This document shows positions 9,070 through 17,290 of a stretch of 40,444 bases of DNA, piece after piece (position 1 is the first letter of the stretch; each line of letters begins with the position of its first letter). The DNA comes from an uncultured Clostridia bacterium. GTDB taxonomy: Bacteria > Bacillota > Clostridia > Oscillospirales > Acutalibacteraceae. Location: assembly GCA_947589485.1 (NCBI GenBank), contig CANQBK010000010.1:1-40444 (forward strand), in the 5' to 3' direction. The position numbers were made by a program, and so were the translations under genes. A model generated the notes under the pieces. It ran no database searches and was not told where the DNA came from. It saw only the letters and a program-made list of their open reading frames with translations.

Positions 9070-9101
9070 CAAAAGGCTGTATTTTAAAATTATACAGCCT
9101 T
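9070..9101 (-). terminator. Terminator of the sulfate transporter operon (hairpin copy 2)
   Basis: This is a 10-bp stem AAGGCTGTAT/ATACAGCCTT lying 10 nt after the cysA stop on the minus strand, followed by TTTTG. It is the second exact copy of the 32-bp hairpin at 8782-8813. Confidence 0.65.
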
Positions 9102-9111
9102 TGGTAACGTA

Positions 9112-10170
9112 TCAAATAATAACAAATTCTTCACGAAGCGATTGATTTTCAAGCAGATATGATTTATTGCCCGATGTGACAAAAATTCTGTAAATAAAAA
9201 CATCGACCTTTTCACCGACTGATACAGGCGGCAAATCAAGCGCTCTTTTCGCAATTAAGAGGGTATCGTTTGTACGGACCTCCAGTTCAATATTATCCCC
9301 TCTGAATGAAACTTTTTCTACTATACCCTCACTTGAAGAGCTTTTATAACTTTGCTCCTCGTTTTTCTTCGTAACCTTAACAAATTCGGGACGCACAAAG
9401 GCTTTATCGACCTTTTCGAGCTGTTTAAATGTATGAAATTTTCCGTAGTCGGGCAGCTCCGAGGGATGACCGAAAAATGATGCGGTAAACGCCGTCTGCG
9501 GATTTTGGTAAACCTCAAGAGGCGTTCCCTTTTGTTCGATTTTTCCTGCATTTGTTATGATAATTTCATCGGCAACTTCTATTGCTTCGTCTTGGTCATG
9601 GGTTACAAAAATACTTGTGACCCCCAACTTTTCAATCATTTCCTTGAGCCAGCTCCTAAGCTCCTTTCTTACCTTTGCATCAATAGCGGCAAACGGCTCA
9701 TCAAGAAGTAAAAGCTGCGGATTCGGAGCCAGCGCCCTTGCAAAAGCTACCCTCTGTCTTTGACCTCCCGAAAGCTGACTCGGATACCTTTTTTCAAGTC
9801 CCTCAAGGTTGACTAATTTTATAAGCTCCATTACTCTTTCATCAATCGTTTTCTTATCCTTTTTCTGTGTTTTCAGCCCAAAAGCAATATTATCATATAC
9901 AGTCATATACCGAAAAAGCGCGTAATTCTGGAACACGAATCCTATGCCGCGCTTGCTTGCGGGAATATTGTTTACTTTTTTTCCGTCGATTATTATTTCA
10001 CCGCTATCGGGCGTTTCAAGTCCCGCAATCATTCTGAGGATAGTGGTTTTTCCGCTTCCGCTGGGACCCAAAAGTCCTATGAGTTTTCCCTTTTCAATGC
10101 CGAAGTTTACATTATCCGAAGCCTTATAATCACCGAATTTCTTATTTATATTCTTTAATTCCACATACAT
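9112..10170 (-). CDS. cysA: Sulfate/thiosulfate ABC transporter ATP-binding protein
   Basis: This is the cytoplasmic ATPase of the sulfate importer. From the chosen start the protein is 352 aa: ABC domain (residues ~1-235) with Walker A GPSGSGKT (35-42), signature LSGGQRQRV (~135) and Walker B LLLLDEPFAA (~155). An accessory TOBE-like domain follows (~240-350), as in CysA and other CUT1/sulfate ATPases. The reading frame is open ten codons further upstream, but ATG 10170 gives the canonical MYVELKNINKKFG start and leaves 4 nt to the cysW stop. Sulfate specificity rests on the operon partners; molybdate or thiosulfate are alternatives. Confidence 0.9.
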   Translation of the reverse strand: MYVELKNINKKFGDYKASDNVNFGIEKGKLIGLLGPSGSGKTTILRMIAGLETPDSGEIIIDGKKVNNIPASKRGIGFVFQNYALFRYMTVYDNIAFGLKTQKKDKKTIDERVMELIKLVNLEGLEKRYPSQLSGGQRQRVAFARALAPNPQLLLLDEPFAAIDAKVRKELRSWLKEMIEKLGVTSIFVTHDQDEAIEVADEIIITNAGKIEQKGTPLEVYQNPQTAFTASFFGHPSELPDYGKFHTFKQLEKVDKAFVRPEFVKVTKKNEEQSYKSSSSEGIVEKVSFRGDNIELEVRTNDTLLIAKRALDLPPVSVGEKVDVFIYRIFVTSGNKSYLLENQSLREEFVII

Positions 10171-10174
10171 ATCA

Positions 10175-10993
10175 TCAAGCCTTCTTTCCCCTGTATTCAA
10201 CTATACTGCGGATAATGAGTATAATAAGGGCCATTATAACAAGCAATGATGACACCGCAAATGCAGGAACATACTGAAATTCGTTAAATAAAATTTCAAC
10301 ATGAAGAGGCAAGGTGTTTGTCTTTCCTCTTAAATGACCCGAAATAACGGATACCGCACCGAACTCACCCATTGCCCTTGCAGCACAAAGAACTATTCCA
10401 TACAAAAGCGCCCATTTTATATGCGGAAAGGTGATTTTTCTGAAAATTGTAAATCCGCCTGCGCCCATAAGAGCCGCTGCTTCTTCCTCCTCTGTTCCCT
10501 GAGCTTCCATAACAGGTATAAGCTCTCTTGAAATAAACGGAAATGTAACGAATACCGTTGCAAGGATTATTCCGGGAACCGCAAAAACTATCTGCAAGCC
10601 TAAATCCTGAAGCCATGGATAGATCGGGCTTTGTCTGCCGAATGTCAGAAGAAAAATCAAGCCTGCAATAATCGGCGAAACCGTGACCGGTATATCAATA
10701 ATAGTTGTAAGCAGTTTTTTCCCTCTGAATGGGAATTTTGTGATCGCCCATGATGCGAAAATTCCAAACACTGTATTTATCAGAACCGCAAAAACTGTTG
10801 CTTCTATCGTCAAGCCTGCCGCATCGATAGCATATTCATCAGTAACCGCTTTTTGATATGTTTCCCAGCCGCTGCGTAAAGCCTCGGTTATGACTGTTAT
10901 CAAAGGGAGGATAAGCATAAAAAATACAAAAATAACGCAAATGGAAATTAATATCCACTTTACTGCCTTTGAACCCTTTTTGTTTTCCTGCAT
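10175..10993 (-). CDS. cysW: Sulfate ABC transporter permease CysW
   Basis: The 272-aa integral membrane protein has about six helices: residues ~13-35, 62-85, 100-120, 135-158, 190-212 and 240-262. The ABC permease coupling loop EEEEAAALMGAGGFTIFRKITFP meets CysA. With CysT it forms the channel through which sulfate or thiosulfate crosses the membrane. The ATG overlaps the last base of the cysT stop, and a GGGAGG ribosome site lies in the end of cysT. Length and topology are normal for the family. Confidence 0.9.
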   Translation of the reverse strand: MQENKKGSKAVKWILISICVIFVFFMLILPLITVITEALRSGWETYQKAVTDEYAIDAAGLTIEATVFAVLINTVFGIFASWAITKFPFRGKKLLTTIIDIPVTVSPIIAGLIFLLTFGRQSPIYPWLQDLGLQIVFAVPGIILATVFVTFPFISRELIPVMEAQGTEEEEAAALMGAGGFTIFRKITFPHIKWALLYGIVLCAARAMGEFGAVSVISGHLRGKTNTLPLHVEILFNEFQYVPAFAVSSLLVIMALIILIIRSIVEYRGKKA

Positions 10994-11829
10994 TATTTAT
11001 TCCCTCCCTTTAAAATTTTGGTACTGCGTGCCTGAACTATATTTACCGCAAACAATACCGCAAAAGAGAATAACAGCATTACCAAAGCGATTGCAGTTGC
11101 GCTTGTATAGTCGTATTCCTGAAGCTCCGACATAATAATCAAAGGCGTTATTTCTGTTTCATACGGCATATTGCCCGCAATAAAGACAACGCTGCCATAC
11201 TCGCCTATACATCTTCCGAACGCAAGACCAAAGCCTGTAAATATCGCCGGTCTTATTTCAGGGAATATGATTTTCCAAAAAATTTTCGCTTTGCTTGCGC
11301 CTAAAACGCCCGCCGCCTCTTCATAAGAATAATCGAGCTTTTCAAGCACGGGCTGCACCGACCTGACAACAAACGGTATTCCTATAAATATCAATGCCAC
11401 CGTTATTCCGATCCTCGTATAAGCAATCTTTATACCGAATTGCTCAAAAAAGCTGCCTATTGCACCCGTATCTGCCGTCAGGGCAGTCAAAGCTATGCCG
11501 GCAACCGCCGTGGGCAGCGCAAAGGGAAGCTCTATCATTCCGTCAAGAACTCTCTTAAACGGAAAATCATATCTTACAAGAACCCACGCAAGGATAACCC
11601 CCATTACTGCATTTATCAATGATGCGATAAATGCAGTAATAAAGCTCACATAAAAGCTCGCAAGTACACGTTTACGGGTTATTATTTCTATTATTTCACT
11701 GAAGTCCATTTGAGCCGTGAACAATACCAACGACGCCAGCGGTATTATGACTATTAAACCGAGTATGGCAAGAGTCACGCCCATTGACAGTCCGAAGCCC
11801 GGTATTACTCTCTTTTTTGCTTTATTCAT
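10993..11829 (-). CDS. cysT: Sulfate ABC transporter permease CysT
   Basis: The 278-aa permease is the partner of CysW. It starts NKAKKRVIPGFGLSMGVTLA and has about six membrane helices. Its coupling motif is YEEAAGVLGASKAKIFWKIIFPEI (~residues 170-192), followed by the EYGSVVFIAGNMP stretch typical of CysT. The start lies 16 nt after the binding-protein stop, with an AGGTGT site. Order binding protein - CysT - CysW - CysA is the usual one for this importer. Confidence 0.9.
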   Translation of the reverse strand: MNKAKKRVIPGFGLSMGVTLAILGLIVIIPLASLVLFTAQMDFSEIIEIITRKRVLASFYVSFITAFIASLINAVMGVILAWVLVRYDFPFKRVLDGMIELPFALPTAVAGIALTALTADTGAIGSFFEQFGIKIAYTRIGITVALIFIGIPFVVRSVQPVLEKLDYSYEEAAGVLGASKAKIFWKIIFPEIRPAIFTGFGLAFGRCIGEYGSVVFIAGNMPYETEITPLIIMSELQEYDYTSATAIALVMLLFSFAVLFAVNIVQARSTKILKGGNK

Positions 11830-11845
11830 TAACTACACCTTAGCT

Positions 11846-12952
11846 TTATTCTTCATATATCCGGTCGAAAATCCCGCCATCGGCAAAATGTTTTTCCTGA
11901 GCCTTGTCCCAGCCGCCGAAATCATCAATAGTCACAAGGTTTATGTCAAGGTTAAACACATCTGAATATTCTTTGAGGATTTTTTCGTTTGAAGGACGGT
12001 AATAATTATCGCCTGCTATTTTCTGAGCCTCGTCCGAGTAGAGATAATTGAGATATTCTGTTGCAACCTCTCTTGTTCCTCTCTTGTCAACGACCTCATC
12101 AACTATTGCTACCGACGGCTGTGCAAGAATACTGATGCTCGGCGTAATAATTTCGTAATCGTCAGGATAGTCCTTGATTGAAAGAAACGCCTCGTTTTCC
12201 CATGCTATCAGGACATCTCCCTGTCCGTTTTCCACAAAGGTTGTTGTCGCTCCCCTTGCACCCGAATCAAGTACCAAAACATTTTGGAACAGCTTTTTAA
12301 TAAACTCCTGTATCTTTGACTCGTCACCGTTATAGAGCTTATCTGCGTATGCCCATGCCGCAAGATAATTCCATCTTGCTCCGCCCGATGTTTTCGGATT
12401 AGGAGTGATAATGCCTACTCCGTCCTTAACAAGGTCATCCCAATCCTTTATATTTTTGGGATTACCTTTTCTTACAAGGAAAACTATTGTTGAAGTATAC
12501 GGCGCGCTGTCTTTATCAAATTCCTTAACCCAGCCGTCCTCAATAAGTCCCGCGTCCCGAACGGCATTTACATCGCCCTCAAGAGCAAGCGTAACTACAT
12601 CTGCCTCAAGACCGTTTGCAACCTCAAGTGCCTGCTTGCCGGAACCGCCGTGCGACTGAGTTATCTCTACATCCTGACCTGTCTGCTCTTTCCAGTGAGT
12701 TTTAAACGCCTCATTATACGCCGCATACAATTCTCTTGTCGGGTCATACGAAACATTCGTTATTGTTACCTTATCGGTCTTACCGGCTGTGTCCTCGCTT
12801 GATTTGTTTTTATCGGCAGAATCCTTGCTTGATGAGCTGCTTGATGAACCGCCCGATGAGGCACCTGCGGAATTGCCGCATCCGGTAAAAGCAAGCACTG
12901 ATGTTGTCAAAATTCCTGCTGTTAATATAATAGATAATATTCTCTTTTTCAT
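11846..12952 (-). CDS. sbp: Sulfate/thiosulfate-binding lipoprotein
   Basis: This is the extracellular substrate-binding subunit of the importer. The 368-aa precursor has a lipoprotein signal peptide with lipobox FTGC (Cys25) and a serine-rich linker (~residues 30-60). The mature Sbp/CysP fold follows: [19 protein letters not shown] near its start, [12 protein letters not shown] with the phosphate/sulfate-type binding loop, and [22 protein letters not shown] ribosome site is 8 nt before the ATG. Thiosulfate or sulfate cannot be distinguished. The gene is first in the operon and has a long leader with a small upstream ORF. Confidence 0.92.
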   Translation of the reverse strand: MKKRILSIILTAGILTTSVLAFTGCGNSAGASSGGSSSSSSSKDSADKNKSSEDTAGKTDKVTITNVSYDPTRELYAAYNEAFKTHWKEQTGQDVEITQSHGGSGKQALEVANGLEADVVTLALEGDVNAVRDAGLIEDGWVKEFDKDSAPYTSTIVFLVRKGNPKNIKDWDDLVKDGVGIITPNPKTSGGARWNYLAAWAYADKLYNGDESKIQEFIKKLFQNVLVLDSGARGATTTFVENGQGDVLIAWENEAFLSIKDYPDDYEIITPSISILAQPSVAIVDEVVDKRGTREVATEYLNYLYSDEAQKIAGDNYYRPSNEKILKEYSDVFNLDINLVTIDDFGGWDKAQEKHFADGGIFDRIYEE

Positions 12953-13028
12953 TGTAATAACCTCATTTTAGAATAGTGTAATTAGAATCATTAATTAAAA
13001 ATTTGTTTAACATTGATAATTAACCGAT

Positions 13029-13139
13029 TCAACAGTATGATATGCCTCCGTCCGACATACATTCAATATTACACATTCGTCCTTTTCTCCAATTGTGGCG
13101 CAAAAATAATAAAAAATACTTGAAAATCTTTTTATACAT
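13029..13139 (-). CDS. Cysteine-containing 36-aa upstream ORF in the sulfate transporter leader
   Basis: On the minus strand, between the promoter and sbp, lies a 36-codon ORF with a good ribosome site (AGGCGGTG, about 6 nt before ATG). Residues 1-13 are hydrophobic with lysines and residues 14-21 basic (RHNWRKGR). The tail MCNIECMSDGGISYC has Cys23, Cys27 and a final Cys36 encoded next to the TGA stop. It ends 76 nt before the sbp start. The placement fits a leader peptide whose translation senses cysteine supply and controls the transporter genes, as cysteine-bearing leader peptides do upstream of sulfur genes in actinobacteria. I do not recognise the family, and expression is inferred. A short membrane peptide is an alternative. 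Confidence 0.45.
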   Translation of the reverse strand: MYKKIFKYFLLFLRHNWRKGRMCNIECMSDGGISYC

Positions 13140-13231
13140 TTCTCGCACCGCCTTTCTTTATTAATGTAACATCAACACGGCAAAGCAAAGGATATTAACG
13201 AGTAATCGAATATAAATAGGTTTGATTTATT

Positions 13232-13333
13232 CCCTACTATTTTCGTATGTTTTCTATGTTTTGTCGTGCTTATATTATATTCAGCCAATATTATCTTGTC
13301 AAGAGATTTTTACCTATTATTTTTGTATGTTTA
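13232..13333. promoter_or_regulatory. Pair of 22-bp direct repeats around the sulfate transporter promoter
   Basis: CCTACTATTTTCGTATGTTT (13233-13252) and CCTATTATTTTTGTATGTTT (13313-13332) differ at two positions and are 80 bp apart. The second lies about 10 bp upstream of the -35; the first is in the early transcribed leader. This is a bracket typical of a repressor operator pair. CTATTTTGTAG at 1739-1749 near the Rrf2 gene is similar, so the same regulator is possible. Confidence 0.5.
13274..13302 (-). promoter_or_regulatory. Consensus promoter of the sulfate transporter operon
   Basis: On the minus strand TTGACA (13297-13302), a 17-nt spacer and TATAAT (13274-13279) form a perfect sigma-A promoter. 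Transcription would start near 13267, giving a leader of about 315 nt before sbp that contains the 36-codon ORF. No T-box or SAM riboswitch consensus was seen in the leader. Confidence 0.85.
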
Positions 13334-13500
13334 GTAAGTTTGTGCGATATAACAATTAAATAAAGCCTTTTGAAAAAATTTATGGAAAAACAAGCTAAAC
13401 CCGCAATTCAAAAAGCCTTTCGGAAACTATTAAATTATAAATAAAAATACAGAACATAAAATTTTTTTTGCAAATAATATTACTTATTTATCCATAACCC

Positions 13501-13529
13501 TTGACATTTCTTTTTATAAGTAGTAATAT
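13501..13529 (+). promoter_or_regulatory. Promoter of the gamma-glutamyl ligase operon
   Basis: TTGACA (13501-13506), a 17-nt spacer and TAATAT (13524-13529). The leader of about 118 nt includes a hairpin TTACGG/CCGTAA (about 13581-13607) followed by a T-rich stretch. Between this promoter and the divergent one (13334-13500) I see only AT-rich DNA. Confidence 0.75.
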
Positions 13530-13653
13530 ATAGCATATTAAACCTATATATTTTATATGATTAATTATATGTTTTAAATTTACGGCATTATATTTTTATA
13601 TCCGTAAGTTTATTGATTTAATTACACAACGACTTATTTAATTCGGTGATTTT

Positions 13654-14952
13654 ATGAGTTTTGATTTTGATAACACAAATATAAAAAAGAATGTATTTAA
13701 AGGCTTTTTCGGAATTGAAAAGGAAAGTCTTAGGGTCGATGAGAGAGGTTATCTTTCACACACAAGACACCCATTTGTCAATAATCCGAATATTGACCGC
13801 GACTTTTGCGAAAATCAGGTTGAAATTGTTACCGATGTATGTGACAGTATTCAGTCTGTTTATAATCGGCTTACAGAACTTCATAATACGGTCATCAAAA
13901 CGCTTGACCGCCTTGAAACAGGACGAGAGCTTTTATGGCCGTTTTCCTCGCCTCCTTACATAAAAGGCGAAAACGATGTTCCGATTGCAAATTTCGGCGG
14001 AATATTAAAAGGAAAAGAAATTTACAGAAAGTATCTGGCGGAAAAATACGGAAAGAAAAAAATGCTTTTTTCGGGAATACACTTTAATTTTTCGTTTGAC
14101 GACAATCTTCTTGCTATCGGCTTTCAAAAAAGCGACCAAGACTCTTTCAGAAAATATAAGGACAGCATATATCTTGAGCTTGCTAAAAAACTCACAAAAT
14201 ACAGTTGGCTTATTGTATTCCTGACCGCCGCAAGTCCGATTATGGATTCATCGTTTTTTCGTGAAAGCTCAATCGGTAACGATATAATAACGCCGTATTC
14301 TTCTGCTCGATGCAGTGAAATAGGTTACTGGAACAAATTCATTCCAGTTTTTAAGTACGACAATATTGAAAGCTATACTGACAGCATACGGCGTTATGTT
14401 GACAATGGTTTGCTTAAATCTTTTTCAGAGCTTTACTATCCGCTCAGGCTCAAACCGCGCGGTGAAAATTCTTTGGAAAATCTTAGGCAAACGGGCGTTA
14501 ATCATATTGAGCTTCGGATGCTTGATTTAAATCCGCTTTCACCCGTAGGAATAAAAATAGAGGATATTAATTTTATTCATTTTCTCATAATATACCTTAT
14601 GTCGTTTGACGCCGGGGATTTTTTGGACAGCGAACAAATAAAAGCAATAATAAACACAAAGTGCGCCGCAAAATACGACATTAACACATTGATAGATTTT
14701 GGCGGAAAGAAATTAACGGTTAAAGATTCCGCACTTACGGTTCTCAAAAATATGGAGAACTTCTTTTTAAAACTCGGTCAAGCTGATGCAGTCAAATGTA
14801 TAAAATATCAAATGACGAAAATAACCGATAAAAACAAAAGATATGCCGAAACAATAAGGAATGATTTCGGCAAAAATTATGTAATAAACGGGCTGGAGCT
14901 GTCTATGGCTTACGCCGATAAATATTGCAGGGAGGCTGCTTTAAATGTGTGA
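13654..14952 (+). CDS. gshA: Glutamate-cysteine ligase, GshA type
   Basis: This ligase would join the gamma-carboxyl of glutamate to cysteine with ATP in the cytoplasm. The 432-aa protein carries the class 1 GCS marks: FGIEKESLRVDERG near the N-terminus, DFCENQVEIVTDV, LWPFSSPPYI, GIHFNFSF (~residue 140), and NHIELRMLDLNPLSP (~285). It matches the N-terminal ligase half of bifunctional GshF, but no ATP-grasp half follows. So by itself it yields gamma-glutamylcysteine, not glutathione. The ribosome site is weak (GGTGA, 4 nt before ATG). Its end overlaps the next gene by 8 nt. Promoter and genes are divergent from the sulfate importer, linking thiol synthesis with sulfur uptake. Confidence 0.85.
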   Translation: MSFDFDNTNIKKNVFKGFFGIEKESLRVDERGYLSHTRHPFVNNPNIDRDFCENQVEIVTDVCDSIQSVYNRLTELHNTVIKTLDRLETGRELLWPFSSPPYIKGENDVPIANFGGILKGKEIYRKYLAEKYGKKKMLFSGIHFNFSFDDNLLAIGFQKSDQDSFRKYKDSIYLELAKKLTKYSWLIVFLTAASPIMDSSFFRESSIGNDIITPYSSARCSEIGYWNKFIPVFKYDNIESYTDSIRRYVDNGLLKSFSELYYPLRLKPRGENSLENLRQTGVNHIELRMLDLNPLSPVGIKIEDINFIHFLIIYLMSFDAGDFLDSEQIKAIINTKCAAKYDINTLIDFGGKKLTVKDSALTVLKNMENFFLKLGQADAVKCIKYQMTKITDKNKRYAETIRNDFGKNYVINGLELSMAYADKYCREAALNV

Positions 14953-15718
14953 AATATTCGGCGTATGCTGTAATAAAGAAACATTCATAAACGACTATTT
15001 AAAAACATTTTTCAGTCATAGCAACAATCACCCCCACGGTTGGGGACTTGCTGTTTCCGATGACAATAATATTTCAATAGAAAAAGAACCTATGCAGGCA
15101 TCAAAAAGCGAATATCTTAAAGAACGTCTTTCTTTGCCTATTGTTACAAAATCAGCATTGGCTCATATACGTTACGCAACAATAGGAAATATTGATTACA
15201 AAAACTGCCATCCTTATTCAAAAAGGGATAATTCATCACGACGCTGGACGCTTATTCATAACGGTACTATTTTTGACTATCCGCCGCTAAACGGTTTTTT
15301 GAAACATCAAAAAGGCGATACGGACAGCGAACGTATATTGCTTTATATTATTGAACAGATTAACAAAAAGCAATCGGAACTGAAAAGAACTCTTAACTCG
15401 TGGGAACGCTTTTCCCTGCTTGATAATATTGTATCAGATATGTCACGCGGAAACAAACTCAATCTTCTGATTTACGACGGAAAGTATATGTATGCTCATA
15501 CTAATTATGCGGATTCCTTATACTATCTTCAAAACGAAAACGGGATTATTTTTTCTACTCTTCCGCTGAGCAATGAAGATTGGCAGAAGCTGACATTTAC
15601 GACTTTGATGTCATATAAGGACGGCAAGACGGTATTCAAGGGTACTAATCATAAAAATGAATATACGGATAACGAGGAATCAATGAAATTGCTATATCAG
15701 ATATTCTCTTGTCTATAA
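14945..15718 (+). CDS. Class II glutamine amidotransferase-like protein (YafJ/EgtC type)
   Basis: The 257-aa protein begins MCEIFGVCC, so Cys2 becomes the N-terminal nucleophile after Met removal. HPHGWGLAV, LAHIRYATIGN, CHPYSKRD, LIHNGTIFDY and GDTDSERILLYI match the class II (Ntn) amidotransferase domain of YafJ/EgtC proteins. No synthase domain is attached, so it may hydrolyse a gamma-glutamyl amide rather than feed ammonia to a fused partner. EgtC in ergothioneine synthesis removes a gamma-glutamyl group from a cysteine conjugate, which fits a place between two gamma-glutamyl ligase genes (inference). It overlaps gshA by 8 nt in an AAATGTGTGA junction, indicating translational coupling. 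Confidence 0.75.
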   Translation: MCEIFGVCCNKETFINDYLKTFFSHSNNHPHGWGLAVSDDNNISIEKEPMQASKSEYLKERLSLPIVTKSALAHIRYATIGNIDYKNCHPYSKRDNSSRRWTLIHNGTIFDYPPLNGFLKHQKGDTDSERILLYIIEQINKKQSELKRTLNSWERFSLLDNIVSDMSRGNKLNLLIYDGKYMYAHTNYADSLYYLQNENGIIFSTLPLSNEDWQKLTFTTLMSYKDGKTVFKGTNHKNEYTDNEESMKLLYQIFSCL

Positions 15719-15737
15719 AAGAAAGTATGAGGCAAAT

Positions 15738-17123
15738 ATGGATAATGAAATTATAAGGAAAGCGTTATATAACAAATATATAGAACCTACCAAAAAAAAG
15801 ACGGAAAAATATATTGGCGTTGAAATTGAAATGCCGATTGTGAACCTATCAAAAGGGGCGGTAGACTTCAATATTGTTCACAGCGTTACCGACAGCTTTT
15901 TAAATCGGTTTGGCTTTCAGCCGTTCGGCAAAGACGACGACGGAAATATCTACTCCGCTGAAAGCCCTGAAAACGGAGATATTCTTTCGTATGATTGTTC
16001 ATATAACAATCTTGAGCTGTCATTCGGCAGAGAAAAAAATTTATACAACATTCAAAATAGGTTTTTTGAATATTATAAGTTCTTGAATCAAGAATTTATA
16101 AAATATAACTATACTTTAACGGGTATGGGAGTAAACCCCTATCGAAAATATAATCATAATATTCCTATACCAAACGGACGTTACCGTATGCTTTTTCACC
16201 ATTTAGGCTCTTATAAAAAATACAAGGATTTGCCTATGTTTTTTCACAGCTATCCTGAATACGGCACATTTTCAAGCGCGTCACAGGTTCAGCTTGATGT
16301 ATCGTATGACGATTTGCCTCTCGTCGTAAACACCTTTTCAAGGCTTGAACCGATTAAAGCCTTGCTGTTTTCAAATTCCGTTCTCTTAGATGAAAACGAG
16401 GAGCTTCTATGCTGCCGTGATATGTTCTGGGAAAACAGTACACACGGTATAAATCCTCACAATATCGGAATGTATGATTATGAGTTTTCATCAATTGACG
16501 AGATTATTTCATATATTGAATCTTCATCTATCTATTGCACGGAAAGGGATAATAAATACATAAATTTTGAACCGATTAAACTGAAAGATTATTTTGATAA
16601 ATCGGTTATCACAGGCGAATACTTTGACGGCGAAAAATATAAAACTATTGAATTTATACCAAAGCTCGAAGATATTGAATATCTGAGAACTTTTAAATTT
16701 ATTGATTTAACATATAGAGGAACAATAGAGTTTCGCAGTATGTGTTGCCAACCAATTAAGGACAGTATGTGTATCTCCGCCTTTCACCTCGGCCTTATGA
16801 ACAAAGTCAATGAACTTTCTTGCCTGCTCCAAAATGACCGTGTGCTTTATCATCAGGGATATAATGCGCTTGAGCTTAGAAAGCTCCTTATCGGGCGCAG
16901 ACTGCCGAACTTTATAGACGCAGATGACTTATATACCCTTACTAAGAGAATAATAGATTTGTCATATAAAGGTCTATGTGAAAGAGATCTTAACGAAGAA
17001 AAATTATTAACACCGCTTTATGACAGGGTAAAACTCCGAACAAACCCTGCAAAAAATATGCTTGAGTTAAAAAACAGCGGAGTCAACTTGCAGGATATTA
17101 TTCTCAAGTACGGTGAAGTTTAA
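15738..17123 (+). CDS. GCS2-like carboxylate-amine ligase (EgtA-like)
   Basis: The 461-aa protein has the glutamate-cysteine ligase family 2 hallmarks: YIGVEIEMPIVN (residues ~25-36, metal-binding E-x-E), SYNNLELSFG (~86-95), SASQVQLDVSYDDLP (~184-198) and YRGTIEFRSMCCQP (~340-353). Family members (EgtA, plant-type GCS, YbdK-like) attach glutamate or another acid to an amine using ATP. A second, unrelated GCS fold next to a GshA-type enzyme is redundant unless its substrate differs. Candidates are adding a second gamma-glutamyl group or modifying gamma-glutamylcysteine; both are guesses. The gene lies 19 nt after the amidotransferase gene and completes the operon. It has no membrane segment. 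Confidence 0.7.
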   Translation: MDNEIIRKALYNKYIEPTKKKTEKYIGVEIEMPIVNLSKGAVDFNIVHSVTDSFLNRFGFQPFGKDDDGNIYSAESPENGDILSYDCSYNNLELSFGREKNLYNIQNRFFEYYKFLNQEFIKYNYTLTGMGVNPYRKYNHNIPIPNGRYRMLFHHLGSYKKYKDLPMFFHSYPEYGTFSSASQVQLDVSYDDLPLVVNTFSRLEPIKALLFSNSVLLDENEELLCCRDMFWENSTHGINPHNIGMYDYEFSSIDEIISYIESSSIYCTERDNKYINFEPIKLKDYFDKSVITGEYFDGEKYKTIEFIPKLEDIEYLRTFKFIDLTYRGTIEFRSMCCQPIKDSMCISAFHLGLMNKVNELSCLLQNDRVLYHQGYNALELRKLLIGRRLPNFIDADDLYTLTKRIIDLSYKGLCERDLNEEKLLTPLYDRVKLRTNPAKNMLELKNSGVNLQDIILKYGEV

Positions 17124-17154
17124 TATATAATAAGAGCGTACAGTAATCCTTTAA

Positions 17155-17285
17155 ATCAAAAGCGACGTTTGTTTGTCTAAGATGTCAAGCGGTATTTTGG
17201 CGGATGTGCCCATTCCCGCATTTCTTTTGACCCAAAGGGTTCGCAGCAACACAATCTCTACTTCAAAATACCGCTTTTAATCCTA
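17155..17285 (-). ncRNA. Candidate structured small RNA (6S-like shape, unassigned)
   Basis: A minus-strand promoter just upstream (17291-17318) would make a ~130-nt transcript starting near 17285. Its core is closed by a perfect 13-bp inverted repeat, CAAAATACCGCTT (17264-17276) with AAGCGGTATTTTG (17187-17199). Inside are two smaller hairpins, ACCC/GGGT and GCGG/CCGC, plus unpaired purine-rich stretches. A weaker hairpin ending in GTCGCTTTT near 17160-17185 could terminate it. The start of the RNA (AAAAGCG) could also pair with CGCTTTT at its 3' end, allowing a switch. The long rod with internal bulge recalls 6S RNA, but I see no decisive family signature. On the plus strand the same stem could end the GCS2 transcript. 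Confidence 0.4.
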
Positions 17286-17290
17286 TGAAG

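Noticed and set aside
12953-13267. T-box or S-box riboswitch before the sulfate importer
   Set aside because: No T-box AGGGTGG-type motif and no SAM riboswitch core were found; only weak AT-rich hairpins follow the small ORF.
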